Both the position numbers and the translations under genes were made by a program. Positions 14,401-27,300 of a stretch of 64,000 bases of DNA are shown here, piece after piece. Source of the stretch: Typhlomys cinereus. Taxonomy: Eukaryota > Chordata > Mammalia > Rodentia > Platacanthomyidae. Location: contig JALPQD010000242.1 of the NCBI GenBank assembly GCA_023101885.1, positions 2,595,277-2,659,276 on the forward strand. The letters are read 5' to 3'. The notes under the pieces were generated by a model. It was given only the letters and a program-made list of their open reading frames with translations. It was not told the origin of the DNA and made no database searches. The first letter of the stretch is position 1. Every line of letters begins with the position of its first letter.

Positions 14401-17400
14401 GTGTTGAAAAAAAGAAGAAACACTGTTAAAATATCCAGCCGGCTTTTCCTCCTGATGTGCTAAGGGATTCTGCTCAAAATAAGTGACTGTCTGGAGACCA
14501 GGGAGATGGCCTCAGGGGATCTGAACCCCATGAGGGTTGAGTTCAGATCCTCAGATCCTACATAAAAGCTGAGAGTGTTGATTACAGCAACAGTGTTGGG
14601 TGTTTTATTTATTTGTATTGATTCATATGTGTGCTCACATGTGGGTACACAGGTGCATATATGTGTGTGTACCTGTGAGGACCTGAGGTTGATAGGCGGT
14701 GTCTGTTTTGATTGCTCCCCACTTTTACTATAAGACAGAGTCCCTCAACTGAGCTCCGCTCCCAATCAGCTTGACTTGCTTGCTGGAGACTCTGTGTCTT
14801 TCCCGGCCTGGTGCTGGGATTACAGGTAGCTGTTTACCTGCACGGTTTTTACATGTGCTCTGGGGATCCGTCTTCCTGCTTGCATTTGCCAGCCCCAAAA
14901 ATGAACAATTTAAATGTACCCTTATTCTGAAAAGGATTCCAATACGCCTCATATTGGAATCTCCCAAGTCCTTTAGCTCAAAGCTCCAATTTTCAAACAG
15001 ATTCTGATGGCAGAGTATCTAGAAAGTCATCCCTCCCACCTTCGTTGCTTAAATTTTAAAGTGAACCCACAACTGTGTTCCTAAATCATCTAATCATGTG
15101 GATGATAGGAGGGACCGAGAACTTAAAAGAAATTAGGTTTAAGAATCAAGACTGCTTTGGATGAGGGTGATCAGTGAAGAACTATAGCCTCTGAGCATGA
15201 CTGACATCTAAGCCCCTCCCACCCAGCCCCCCACCCCAAGCCCAGGGTTGCTGGCTCCCAGGCTGAGTTTACCTCCTGCACGGCTCCACTTCGGTTGTGT
15301 TGAGGTTGAAAGTCTGTCTGAAGTTGTACAAGCTGAGGACGTTTTCATTGAGGTCGTCCAGCTCAATGCAGCCTTTGTAGGGAGGGAATCTTAGTCTTCT
15401 AGGCAGCTGCCAGGGGAAAAGACAAGTCTCTCAGGACCGCGAAGGACGACGGCCATGTTTACGGAAAGTTGCTCCCATGTAAGATTTTTAACAGTCTGTG
15501 CAGCGTGAAGGGGAAGAAGTGGAACTCGGGGATGGTCATGGTTTGACATGTGTCCCCCACAGGCTTATGTGTTTAGAAAGGTCATGGCACCTCTAGGGGG
15601 TGGAGTCTTGCTGGAGGAAGGCAGTCACAGGGGATGCCCTTGAGGTGGATTAATCCCACCCTACTTCTGGGAGAGGTCTGCTTTACAGCGGGAAGTTCAA
15701 CAGCTCTCGGCCTCCAAGATGTCTGCAGTGACTTAGCCTGCCTCCAGCTGCTGCCTCCAGCTGCCGCCTCCAGCTGCCGCCTCCAGCTGCCGCCTCCCAC
15801 CATGAAAGACTGTCTCTCCCCTCTGCAATCATAAGCTAAATCAATCTCCCCTTCTCCCTTCAAGGTGCTTGACTTTGGGTGTTCTCTCTCAGCAACACAA
15901 GAGTAACCAGTACAGGGCTGAATGGCCTGGGGCTGACATTTAGGAGCTGTCGAAACTCAGATAAGTTATTAAACTTATTAATAACTTATCAAACTAATTA
16001 ACTTATTAAACTCTGCCTCAATGTCCTCATCTTTAAAGTGGGAGTGATAACGATATTTATTTAAATGGATACACATGGGGTGGTGAGATGGCTTAGTGAG
16101 CACAGGTGCTTACGCTTAAACCTGGAGACCTGAGTTCGATTCCCAGAGCCCACATGATAGAAGAAAACCAACTTCTGAAAGTTGACCTCTGACTTCCACA
16201 TGTGGGCAGTGCACCTGTTCTTTCTCTCTCTCTCTTGCTGTCTCTTCATAAATATTAAATAAATAAAAGATTGAAATTAATATGCTTAATAAATAATATA
16301 AATAGAATATTAAAAATAAATATACTTATGTTTAGAACAGTGAGCGTGGGAAGTATGCCGAAGGTCTTAACTGTTCTCACCAGACAGGTTTTGACAAGGA
16401 ATAGTTAGATTCGTCTTACACATAATTAATTAAAATAGAGACACAAGGTCACTTTGCCAGATTAAACTCTGAGTGTTTTACTCGTGAAACAGCGACGACA
16501 CTTACTTGAAAGTCAGGCGGGTAACCGCCGACATAAAACACAACGTTTTCGGGATCCAAGTCTAGGAGTGTATTGCTATTCCCACTCTCCATGTCGTGGA
16601 ATCGGGGTGCTTTGGGTTTGTTGGATGTGGCTTCTTGGGTGTAATTAAGCACTGCAAACTGATAGATTCTGTGGGAAATTAGATAATGAAGTTAGAAGAA
16701 AAAAAATTTAGAATGAGAGGGCAAGATGCTAAAAGCAGTGTGAGCAGCCGAGGCGGATGAGTGGGTCGCGTTCGAGAAGGGCGAGGGTCGGCCCGACGGT
16801 ACCTCTGGAATTTCACGCGGTCCATAACTGCCTCCTGACTCTCGCTCTCGGTCAGCACCTGGTCCACCTGGAGTTCAGCCTCTCGGTCTCCCAGGTTGTA
16901 GACACACGTGAGCTGGCCGTCGACGACCGCCATGCCGATGTAGTCCCTGGTGGCCTGAGACACGAAGAACCCACCCAACGCATAGGATGTGAACGCTACA
17001 CAGACAGTTGGCAAGCTGCGCTGTTCAGGAAACACTGACAAGTCAAATGGCAAATGTAATTTGTTTCTGATTTTTGGTTTTGAGACAGGGTTTCACGTAG
17101 CCCAGGCTAGCCTCAAACATACAATACAGATGAACATGACTGTGAGTTTCCGATGGTCCTGCCTTGACCTCCCTCCCTAGTTCTAGGGATACAGATGCAG
17201 CTGTTATTTAGGCAGTGCTTGGGGGGGACCCCGTGCTTCATGCATGGTAGGCAAGAAGTCTACCAGCTGCGCTACACCCCCAGCCCCTTTTCTGAGTATT
17301 GTCAACCCACACCCGTGATGTGGTGTCTGTGAACACAGATGACTGACAGTACAGGACCCAAACTGTTTGAAGGGATAAAGCAATGTGCCATGATATAAAA

Positions 17401-18196
17401 CAAAAAGAGACTGCATAGGGCAACCACAATCAACACCCAGAAAGAATGAAAAGACAACAGCAGTACTGGTTGTAAGATCTGTCCATATAATGCCTATTAC
17501 TGGTGCTAACAATTTCCTAACCAGGTAGCCTTTCCAAGAGCCAGAATTAATTAATTAATTAATTGTGTGTGTGTGTATCAGAGGACACTGTGTGTCCCTG
17601 CGGAGGACCAAGAGTGACTTCAGGAATCATCCTGGATTGCTTCTTCCTCCTTCTTGCTTGGCTCCAGGATTTCCCAGGCTCCTCCCACCAGTGCTGGAAG
17701 TGCAGTTCACTGCCATTTCCACTTGGCATTTTTATGTGGGACCTGGGATCTGAACTCAGGACCTTCTGCTTGGGTGAAAGAGTCTTAACCCCTGAGCCAT
17801 CTTTCCAGCCCCCAAGAACTGCATTTTAGGCAGTGCTATTTTAACAGTGGCATCTCTATCTTTTACTGATGGATTTTTTTTTTCTGATGCCTACCTAGAA
17901 GAAACATATTTAAAAGAAGGGACTAAAGGCTAAAATCAACCCTCCACACTGTGGCCACGGCAGAGTCTGCACGAGACGTGGCTTCCACAGCTCTCTTCAG
18001 GCAGGGGAGGTCATGTTTGGCTCCAGTTCCCATCTGTGCTTGATTCCCACTGGCAGACTTCGGGAAGGGTCTGTGGCTGAGTCTTCTGAGGAAGAGGGGG
18101 GCCCCAGGTCTGTGAGGAGGGCCCACTACTAAGAAGGCCTTGATACTGGGGTCCTGGCAAAAGTAGGACAGAGTGTGGATCCTACCACACATATGA

Positions 18197-18235
<39 letters not shown>

Positions 18236-20532
18236 CACGCACTCACTTACACACAGCATGCCCACACCCTGAGCCCACTGCAAAGGCTTCTCAGCACAGC
18301 AGTAATACACACATCCCAAAGCAGTGTCCACACAATACTTACATCTTTATTCCCAAGGTACATCACAAACATGTCCTCAGTTCCCCCGTTTTCTCTCGAG
18401 TCCGGTCTTTGGAGAAACAAAGACAGAGACGTGTATCCCTTCAACTCTTCCAGGTCATTTGGCAGCCGGACTTCGACGCCAGATTTGCCATTGAACCTCA
18501 TGGGGATCGCGACCTGGGAGGAAGAAGCTGGGGTCACACACTGTGCTGAGAGCAGGGGTGTGCACGGACAGGCAGCTCTGCAGCTGTTCTTAGCCATACA
18601 CAGCTTGTTCCAAGATGTTCCGACGAGCCACAGGGAGGGCGAGGTCACCTAGACCCAGGGTGTAAACTAGCAAGTTGTTTGAGGAGACAGTTCACAGACT
18701 TTCTACTCTTATTGCTCAGTAGCTAAGGGTCTCTAGGAAAAGCATTTGGTTCTCTGTGCCAGTACCATCCAGCGCCGCCGCCGCCATCAGCACCATCGTC
18801 ATAATTAATACCGCAGATGGATTTGAGCAGAGGAGTTAATGTGCAGAGAAGTCCTGGGCATGGTGCCTAATAGGATGAGATAGAATACACTGAAAACATT
18901 TTTGTTGATTTTTTTCTAATGCTGAACTCAGCATGCAACTGAGAATGACTTTGAATCTATGATTATTCTGCTTCCCAACTGATGGGACTGCAGATTGGCG
19001 CTGCCACACTCAACACCTTGGATGCACTTTTAAAAGAACCAGTTCCCAGCGTTTACGTGACATGTCATGCCAGTGTTTACGTGACATGTCACGCCAGCGT
19101 TTACGTGACATGTCATGCCAGCATTTACTTCAGACATTCGTGCAAAAGTGCCCAGAACCCTGGCTAGCCAGCACTCCATCACCGTGCTGCCAAAAACAAG
19201 TTGAATTTTCTTTAGTAAGTTGTGTGTAAGATCCATCCATCCATCCATCCATCCATCCATCCATCCTTCCTTCCTTCCTTTCCTTCCTTCTTTTCTCCCT
19301 TCCTCCCTCCTTCCCTTCCTCTGTCCTTCTTTCCTTCCCTCCCTCTCTTCCTTCTTTCCTCTCTCCTTCCCTTCCTCTCTCCTCCTTTCCTTCCCTCCCT
19401 CCCTCCTTTCCTCTCTCCTTCCCTCCCTCCCTCCTTTCTTCCCTCCTTTCCTCCCTCCTTTCCTCTCTCCTTCCCTCCCTCCCTCCTTTCCTCCCTCCCT
19501 CCTTCCTTCCTTCCCTCCCTCCCTCCTTCCTTTCCTTCCTTCTTTTCTTCCTCCCTCCCTTCCTCTTCCCTTTCTTCCCCTCCCTTCTCTCTTTTTGAGA
19601 AGGTCTTGTGTAGCTCAGGCTGCTGTCTAATTCTCAAATTTGTGATATGGCTGAGGATGACTCTGATCTCTTGAACTTCTCTTCCTCTTGCCTCTACCTT
19701 CTAAGTGCTGGGACTACAGGTATAGTCTACCAAGCCTGGTAGCACATTGTGTGTGTGTGTGCATGCACGCACATGCGTGTGTGTGTGTGTGCCCGTGCAT
19801 GTGCACGCATGCGCTTTACCAGGTATTACGCTTTGGGTCTTACGCATTCTAGGCAATGTTCTACAACACAGCTATGTCATCAGTTTTCACTTGTTTTTGC
19901 TTTTTACAAATAATATATATAAGTGTGAAGATGATAGTTGCTTCCAACTATGCATTATGCTTTTAACTTTCTTGTTAAAAACTTTATGTCATTAGTATTT
20001 CTTTCTCCTAAAACAGGCAGTTCTGATGTCCACAAGAAGTAACACTGAGTCTAGAATCAACCATGATCCCTTCCGGGTTATTCTGAGTCGGCTTTCCCGC
20101 CCTTCTCTCTAAACAGCTCATCAGAAATGTCACTGATAATAGCTCTTCCCTTAGCTGAGGTGTTGCTTTCTAAGGTCTTAATCATCCATAGTGAACTACT
20201 TCAAACTTGGTAAATGGAAAATTTCAGAAATCCCCAAGTGTTATGCTATGCACCATCTTAAATACAGTATCTTTCACTGGCCTCTTCCGGTTTTGCCCAG
20301 GACATGAATTGTTCCTTTGTCCACAGGACCTGGACTGCATGCGATTCATGCCTGATGATCGCCTCGTCGCCATCTTGGATATCAGACCAATGTCTCGGTA
20401 TTACAATGCTCGTGGTCAAGTAACCCTAAGTCAGAGCCTATACTACATCACAGTCAGCCCTCCTCATGTGATCCCACCACACAGACATGCTGCCATCTCA
20501 ACTCATCACAAGAAGCATGCTTATGGTGCAAC

Positions 20533-20575
<43 letters not shown>

Positions 20576-21344
20576 GCGAGAGAGAGAGAGAGAGAGAGAG
20601 ATCATAGTCCTGCAACCTTTTCACTAGTATATAGCTATGACTATTTTATTTTATTATTAGCTACTGATATTAATCTCTTTCTGTGCCTGATTTATAATTT
20701 ACACTTTATCATAAGTGTTTATATATAGGAGAAAAACATAAGACTGTTACATAGGTTTTGGTACTGTCTGCAGTTTTCAGGCAGCCACTGAGGGTCTTGG
20801 AACGTTCTCCTCTATGAATAAGGAACTACTCCGCATCAGGAACATAAGCAAATAAGGCCAAGTGAAAATAAGAAAGACAGAGGAGCGACTGCTCTTATGC
20901 TGGAAATCACTATAATCCCACAGTCTCCACCCTTATCGATGATGGATTCTTGCAAGTTACAAGAGACTAGGCTCTGCACAGTACCATGTGGGTACCTTCT
21001 GGCCATACAGCCCTCACCCAGCCCTGAAATTACAACCTAGAAAACAGGACCTAGGAGAAAATTTTTTTTTAACCCGTGTGAACTTAGTGGAAGGAAAACT
21101 GCTTCGGGTTTCTGATATACGAAAAGATTAAGGGGATGACAGTCAAGTATATTTTTTTAAAGTTCACTTGAGCTTATTTTTGAGGTTGCCAAAGTAGAAA
21201 TGTGATATTGAGAATCATCCTGGATTGCTCTCCCTCCTTTTTGCTTTGCTCTGGGATTTTCTAGAGCCTTCTAAGTCCTCGTTGTTGGCCAATGCTATAT
21301 ATATACACCTCTCATTCTTTCTTTTTTTATTATTATTTTTATTC

Positions 21345-21397
<53 letters not shown>

Positions 21398-24300
21398 ATC
21401 ATGGGCAAATTCGGGAACCACCATGGACGCCTCCACCTCCTCCTTGTTTACTCTGCCCTAGGATTCACAGGCTCCGCCCTACCAGGACCAGAAACAGGCC
21501 GCCCCCACTTCCTCCCAGCAGCGTCTATACATGGGGTCTAGGATCCGAACTCAGGACCTTCCACCCTGAGCCACCTCTCCAGCCCCTACACTTCTCATTC
21601 TTATGTCTGGCATTTTTGTATGAAATCTGCGGATCTGAACTCAGCTCTTTTGCTTGAGAGGCAAAGACTTTTTGTCATCTCCCTAGAACCTTCGGACACA
21701 TTTTGAAGGTTGATATGAGGAAACCAATCTACATATTTTAAAAAAAACACATGAGAAATCTAGAGAAAAAAAGAAAGTCTTTTTTTCTTGATGAATGTAA
21801 TGCAACTCACTCGTCAAAGAACTATGACAAGGTAGCCAGGAAAAAGCGGGGACACCCACCTTATTTGCAGCATCTCTGGCCTGCTGAATTAGTTCTCGGA
21901 TTCGATCCACATTATCAGAGATATTTCCCAGGGGCAGAAGTTGTTGGTTGATACTTTCAATCTTGATCAAAAGGTCAGGTAGTTTCTTGGTTAATTTCTT
22001 TACTGTTGGCCAAGTTAGAAAACAGAACTTCAAAACAGTGCATTGAGAAAGGTTGAAGAGGATGCTCTTACTGAGAGTCTTTGTCTATTGATGTGTTGAG
22101 GGACAAGATGGGTCATAATCAGATGGTCTGTCTCCAAATGTATCCTGGATTTTATCCTGCATTATAGGTAGGAAATCCCTTTCATTGGTCATTATAGGAA
22201 AAAATTTGTTTTTCTTTATCCTTACATGTCGATCATAATTTAATATATACTGCAAGATTCATAACTTAACTTCTGTACAAAAAGAAAATCCACAACACTG
22301 GTAGTGGAGTAAAAAGAAAAAAGACATCCTCCCAATCTTTTATATATATATATATTTTCCTTTGTGTGTATATTACAGGGCACAGTATGTGTCTGTGGAG
22401 GCCCAAGGGTGACTTCAGAGATCACCCCTAGATTGCTTCTACCTCCTCTTTGCTTTGCTCTTGGGTTTCCCAGTCTCCACCTTCCAGGGCCAGAAGTACA
22501 GGCCACCACCATTTCTGCCTGGCGTTTGTACGTGGAATCTAGGATCTGAACACAGGACCTTCTGCTTATGAAGCAGAGACTTAACCCCTAAGCCATCTCT
22601 CCAGCCTCTCCTTAGTCTTTTAAATAGAGTATCTGTAGTGCCTGAATGATTTATGTGCAGCTGTTTTCTGATGTTTTAAGACCTCGACTGAATCAAGACA
22701 CTTAACAATAGAGAAAGAGACTCAGGGGTCGTGACCCAGGGATGCTCAGGGGTCCTGACCCAGGGAAACCTGGTACCTGAGTTGTTGGCATCAGTCAGAG
22801 CCTTTTTGAGGTCCTCACTCTGTGCACTCCCATATGTGTCCTTAATTTTCCCCAAATCCGTCTTAATGGGGTTTAGTCCATCCAGAACCTCACTGGTGAT
22901 GCCGTTGGCCTTTTTGACCAAGCTCTTTGCCCCATTGAGCACACTGTCGATGTCACCTACGGCACACAAATGGGGGGAGCGTGTCAGGACTTAAACACTC
23001 ATGGAGAGACGCCGTCAACACGGTCCAGGGGAATGGTGACCTCTTTGTATCCCACGCAGTTCATCTTGGACGGCCGTGAGGTTGGAGTCTAGCTGCTCCT
23101 TCTGAACCGACACAGTCCTCAGGGTTTGCTGGAGGCCGTTGAGAGCGGGACTGATCTCTAAAATAAGACAAAATAAGATAAAATAAAATAAAATAATGCC
23201 ATGAAGAGGCCAGTGTCTGCAGATCACAGAACAGACCCCTAACCAAGGTTCACCACATAGATGCCCTAGCACATCCTAACCCACAGCTTTGGGGTCCTCT
23301 GGTTATAGAGGCATCTTAGAAATGCACAGGTGAAAGGAGAGGTGCTGAATAACGCAGGGGAAGGTTGAACTGCTCTGCTCAGAGCAGAAGACTGCCGACT
23401 AAGGAAATGTCTGTCTTACTTGTTTCTGTCCTGGTGCTGGTTAGGCCTCAATACGAAAACATATTTCCTGAATGAATGACTGAATGAATGAGAAAATCAA
23501 TAATGTAGAAAGGACGGCTCTTCAGTCAGGCAAGGAAGGACTGTCTTTGTGTAGAGGAGCTAATGTGTTGCTAGCATTTTAACCTACTTCACACTTGATC
23601 TTAGCTAAAAGACTGAGAAGTGATCATTCTAACCCACTTGAAACACTGATCTTTGAGTGGGGATGTGACTCTGTGACAGAGTCTGTCATAGTTAGGCACA
23701 GGTGTCAACTTGACAGTTGAGGGTTTGAGCTCTGGGCACATTTGTGGAAAATTAATGGTTAAGCCCAGAGCAAACTTGCAGGAGATTGTCTAGCTGATGG
23801 AGAAGGCCTAGACCATGATGGGTGGGATTAAGCCCTGGAATAAAATACAGAAAGCTGATTGAGAAAGTTGGCATCCTTGTGTACACTTGGCCAGATAAGC
23901 TGCTCTGGCAAGTGAAGGATCGTCCCTCTCTCAGCCACTATGTGGAAACAGTGTGGCCAGTTCCCTTGGCCCTGGTGTTGGTGCATGCTCTCCTGTCAAG
24001 CTGGACTGAGAACTGTAACCAGAAAATTGCAAGAAAATAAACCCCTTGTTCCCTTAAGCTGTTTGATAGTAATTTATCAGCAACCATGAAGGCGAACTGT
24101 AACAGTGGATGTGCCCAGCATGTTCGATACATTGGGTTCATTCAGCACCACAGAGCTAGACATACCAATATGTAACAATAAAGGGTGATGCCAATCCTAC
24201 CTCTAAGCTGAACTTTCATAAAGAAAGCAGATACAGGGCCAGCAAGATGGCTCATCAGTTAAAGGTACTTGCCACCAAACCTGGTAATCTGAGTTTTATC

Positions 24301-27300
24301 CCTGGAGTCTACAAGGTGGAAAGAGAGAACTGCCACCCAGAAGCTGCCCTCTAACCTACACACACACACACCCACACACCACACCCACATACACAATAAA
24401 AAGAAAATTCAAGGGAATGGATATTGTTTCTTGACATCTTAATTTGTGAAAATTTCCAGGCAAATGATTGCTTGTAAGTGCACATCTTTCCTGCATTTAT
24501 TCTTCACGCATTTGATTATTGAACACGTGTAACAAATAAATTGAAGTCGGCATCCCCTGATCTCTCAGGGGCTGGAAGAGCTAAGAAACCAAGGGAGGTT
24601 CTGGGCACAGATGCCTGCTTGGTATGGTTGCCAGGAGAGACCACAGAAATCTGAAAGGAAGCCTAAAACCTCTTATTCTCAATTTCCTACCACAGGCTGC
24701 ACCCCTGAACTAGGCTTCCATGTTGGACTGATTTAACTCTTCTAAAAATTTTAAATTTTTTTTAAAAAAAATTACATGAAATGAAAAACTGTCCAAGATG
24801 AAATTATACTTAACATTTTCTCATGTTCCACAGCAACAATGGAACTAGGATTTGAGTCACTAGGATGTGAGACTTAATAAACCTCTTCCAGCAGTTGGAA
24901 TGCTGGGAATCAATAACCTTGACATGCGGGTTCCCACAGCCATGATCACAGCAGACCAGATGCAGAGCGCCCTTGAAGTCAGGCTAACTCGGGCTAGCTA
25001 TCACTCTCAAGACTTTTCTGTCTTTATAAGACTAGAGACAGCTTCCTGTAGATGAACAGGAAGCATTTAGAACAGTGGTGGAGACAAGATACCAACAGAA
25101 AGAGAACTGCTGGGAATCGAAATGAGCCCCCCCCCAGCTATCCCTGTTGCCCCCTCTATCCCCCAATACCTTGCTGCAGCTTCTTCTGGGTTATCTTGGC
25201 TTCGCTTAGCAGCTCGTCACTGTCAGAAGTCAGGGCCTTGGCTTTTCTTGGAAGATCTTCCTTTATTACAGTCTGAAAGCAAATGCGTTTATCAGCTTTG
25301 AGCTAAGCTACACCCTGGGAGATACGTATGGAGGGAGATTTGCCAACTAGTCTGTCCTAAAGCTTTTATCTTTAAGGGGTGATTTTTGAAAGGGACGAAG
25401 GGGTTAAACATGTGGGGTTCCCTAACTGACTCAGTCAGGACTGTAGGGAGGGGCGTGGGGCCTATCTCTGGGGACACTCTGGCCAGGGTGTGACACCCAC
25501 AATTCACTGACACCCCGGTAAACTGCTGTAGCAACTTAGCTGCTTTCAGGCTTCTGAGCTTTCTAATGAGGCCCAACACCCCAACTCTGATATTTAGTAT
25601 TTTGTCCTTTATTTCTCACACAAGGGAATATTCCATGGTATTAACTAAGATGTCACAGGTCTCTACAGATGTGCCCAGATGTAAGAACAAATAACTGGGA
25701 GAAAAGAGTAGTAGAATAATCTCTAAAAAATCCCTTTCTTAAAAAAAAATCCCTTTCTTTTTAGTAAAGGTTACTCTAGTTTTTAAAACTTTTTTATTAT
25801 TTATTCAATTGTGCGTATATGCGTGTATATATATATGTGTGTGTGTGTAGAACCACGGACGAATTTGGGAACCACCATGGATGCCTCCACCTCCTCCTTG
25901 TTTACTCTGCCCTGGAATTCACAGGCTCCCGGCGTCTATACATGGGGTCTGGGATCCGAACATGGGGTCTAGGATCCAAACGTGGGGTCTAGGATCCAAA
26001 CTCAGGACCTTTCGCCTGCAAGGCAGAGGCTTAACCCCTGAGCCACCTCTCCAGCCCCAGTAAAGCTTACTCTAACCAAATCTTTCTTTTTGGTGAAGAA
26101 AGTCTTTGGCAATTCTTAATCACAGCATAAAAGCATACCTGGTAAGAAGTAAGATAAACTATTAGTTTAGGTTCCAAGTTAATAATTAACATATTTTTTA
26201 TCTGGATGTACAAATATTTTAAAACTGTACCCCAGACATCAAATAGTCGAGTAAATACAGAAATGACCCAAAGCTTGAGCAACTTCAAGTCTGTTCTACA
26301 TGTCAAGCTTTGATTTAAAATAATGCTGGGTCAGAAAGATGGCTGGGTGGGCCACGGTGCTCGCTGTACGTGCCTGGTGACTGGGTTCGATCTCTGGAAG
26401 ACACGCAAAGGGGGAAGGAGAGGAGTGACTCTGCAGTTACCCCTGACCTCCACCTGTGCACTATGGTGTGCCCCTCCTACATGCAACAATAATACATGAA
26501 ATAAACAAATTTTTGTTTGCTTATACTGCTCCATGCATGTAAGAGGAGAACGAGAGGACGAGCCATCTCCAAAGAGAAGCGGGAGAAGCGGCGGGCGCGG
26601 CTGCTGGCACCCACCTGCAGCGCTGACCCGGAGGCGCTGGCAGCCTTGTTGGCCGCATCCTCCGCCGCTTTGATGGCATTGAGAATGTTCTCGTAGGCGG
26701 TGGCCGCATCCATCGCACAGCGCACCAGCTCGTCCCTACTCGTATTTTGCTTTATCCTGAAAGATGACAGGGCCTGGGTTAGGACCTCTGGGGTGCTTGA
26801 CCTATGTGGGGGTGTGCGTGCCAAAAGCTGGGCATCATTTCCCCCCTCCCCTGCAAGCCTGATTTTGAACTGATCTGTGGGTGCTGGACAGGGCTTTGAT
26901 CTGGAGCTGCCCTCTGCCCTGTGCTGGGCACCCAGTTAGCCCACAGAGGACCCACCGAGTGCTCAGGCTGCTGTGGCGCGTGGACCTTGGCAAGCCAGAT
27001 ACTCACTCTTCCAGCTGCTTCGCCAGCTCCTGCAGGGCCTGGGCATGGCGCTCTGCTTCCACCACCAGGGATGTCTTGCCAGCGGACCTCGAGAGTTCTC
27101 TCACTTTGTCGCTTAGCTCCTGTCTTGCTCTATTTAGGGTGGCAGCTAAGTCTTCATATTCCTAGTAAACAAAGACAGTAGAAATCCCAGCAATGGATGC
27201 ATGTTGTTTTCTCAAGCCCCTTCACAAATGATGTTTCCAACAAACAGCTCCATGTTCTAAGTCCTTTTACCACACCAATTTATCCTTAGTTACTTCACAG

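Noticed and set aside
16757..17038. 93-codon plus-strand frame over exon 20
   Set aside because: Antisense shadow of a GC-rich coding exon; no splice or domain support.
19212..19674. Pro/Ser/Leu- and Glu/Gly/Lys/Arg-rich frames
   Set aside because: Artefacts of polypyrimidine tracts; the same happens at 38.5, 47, 51.3, 53.9 and 61.3 kb.
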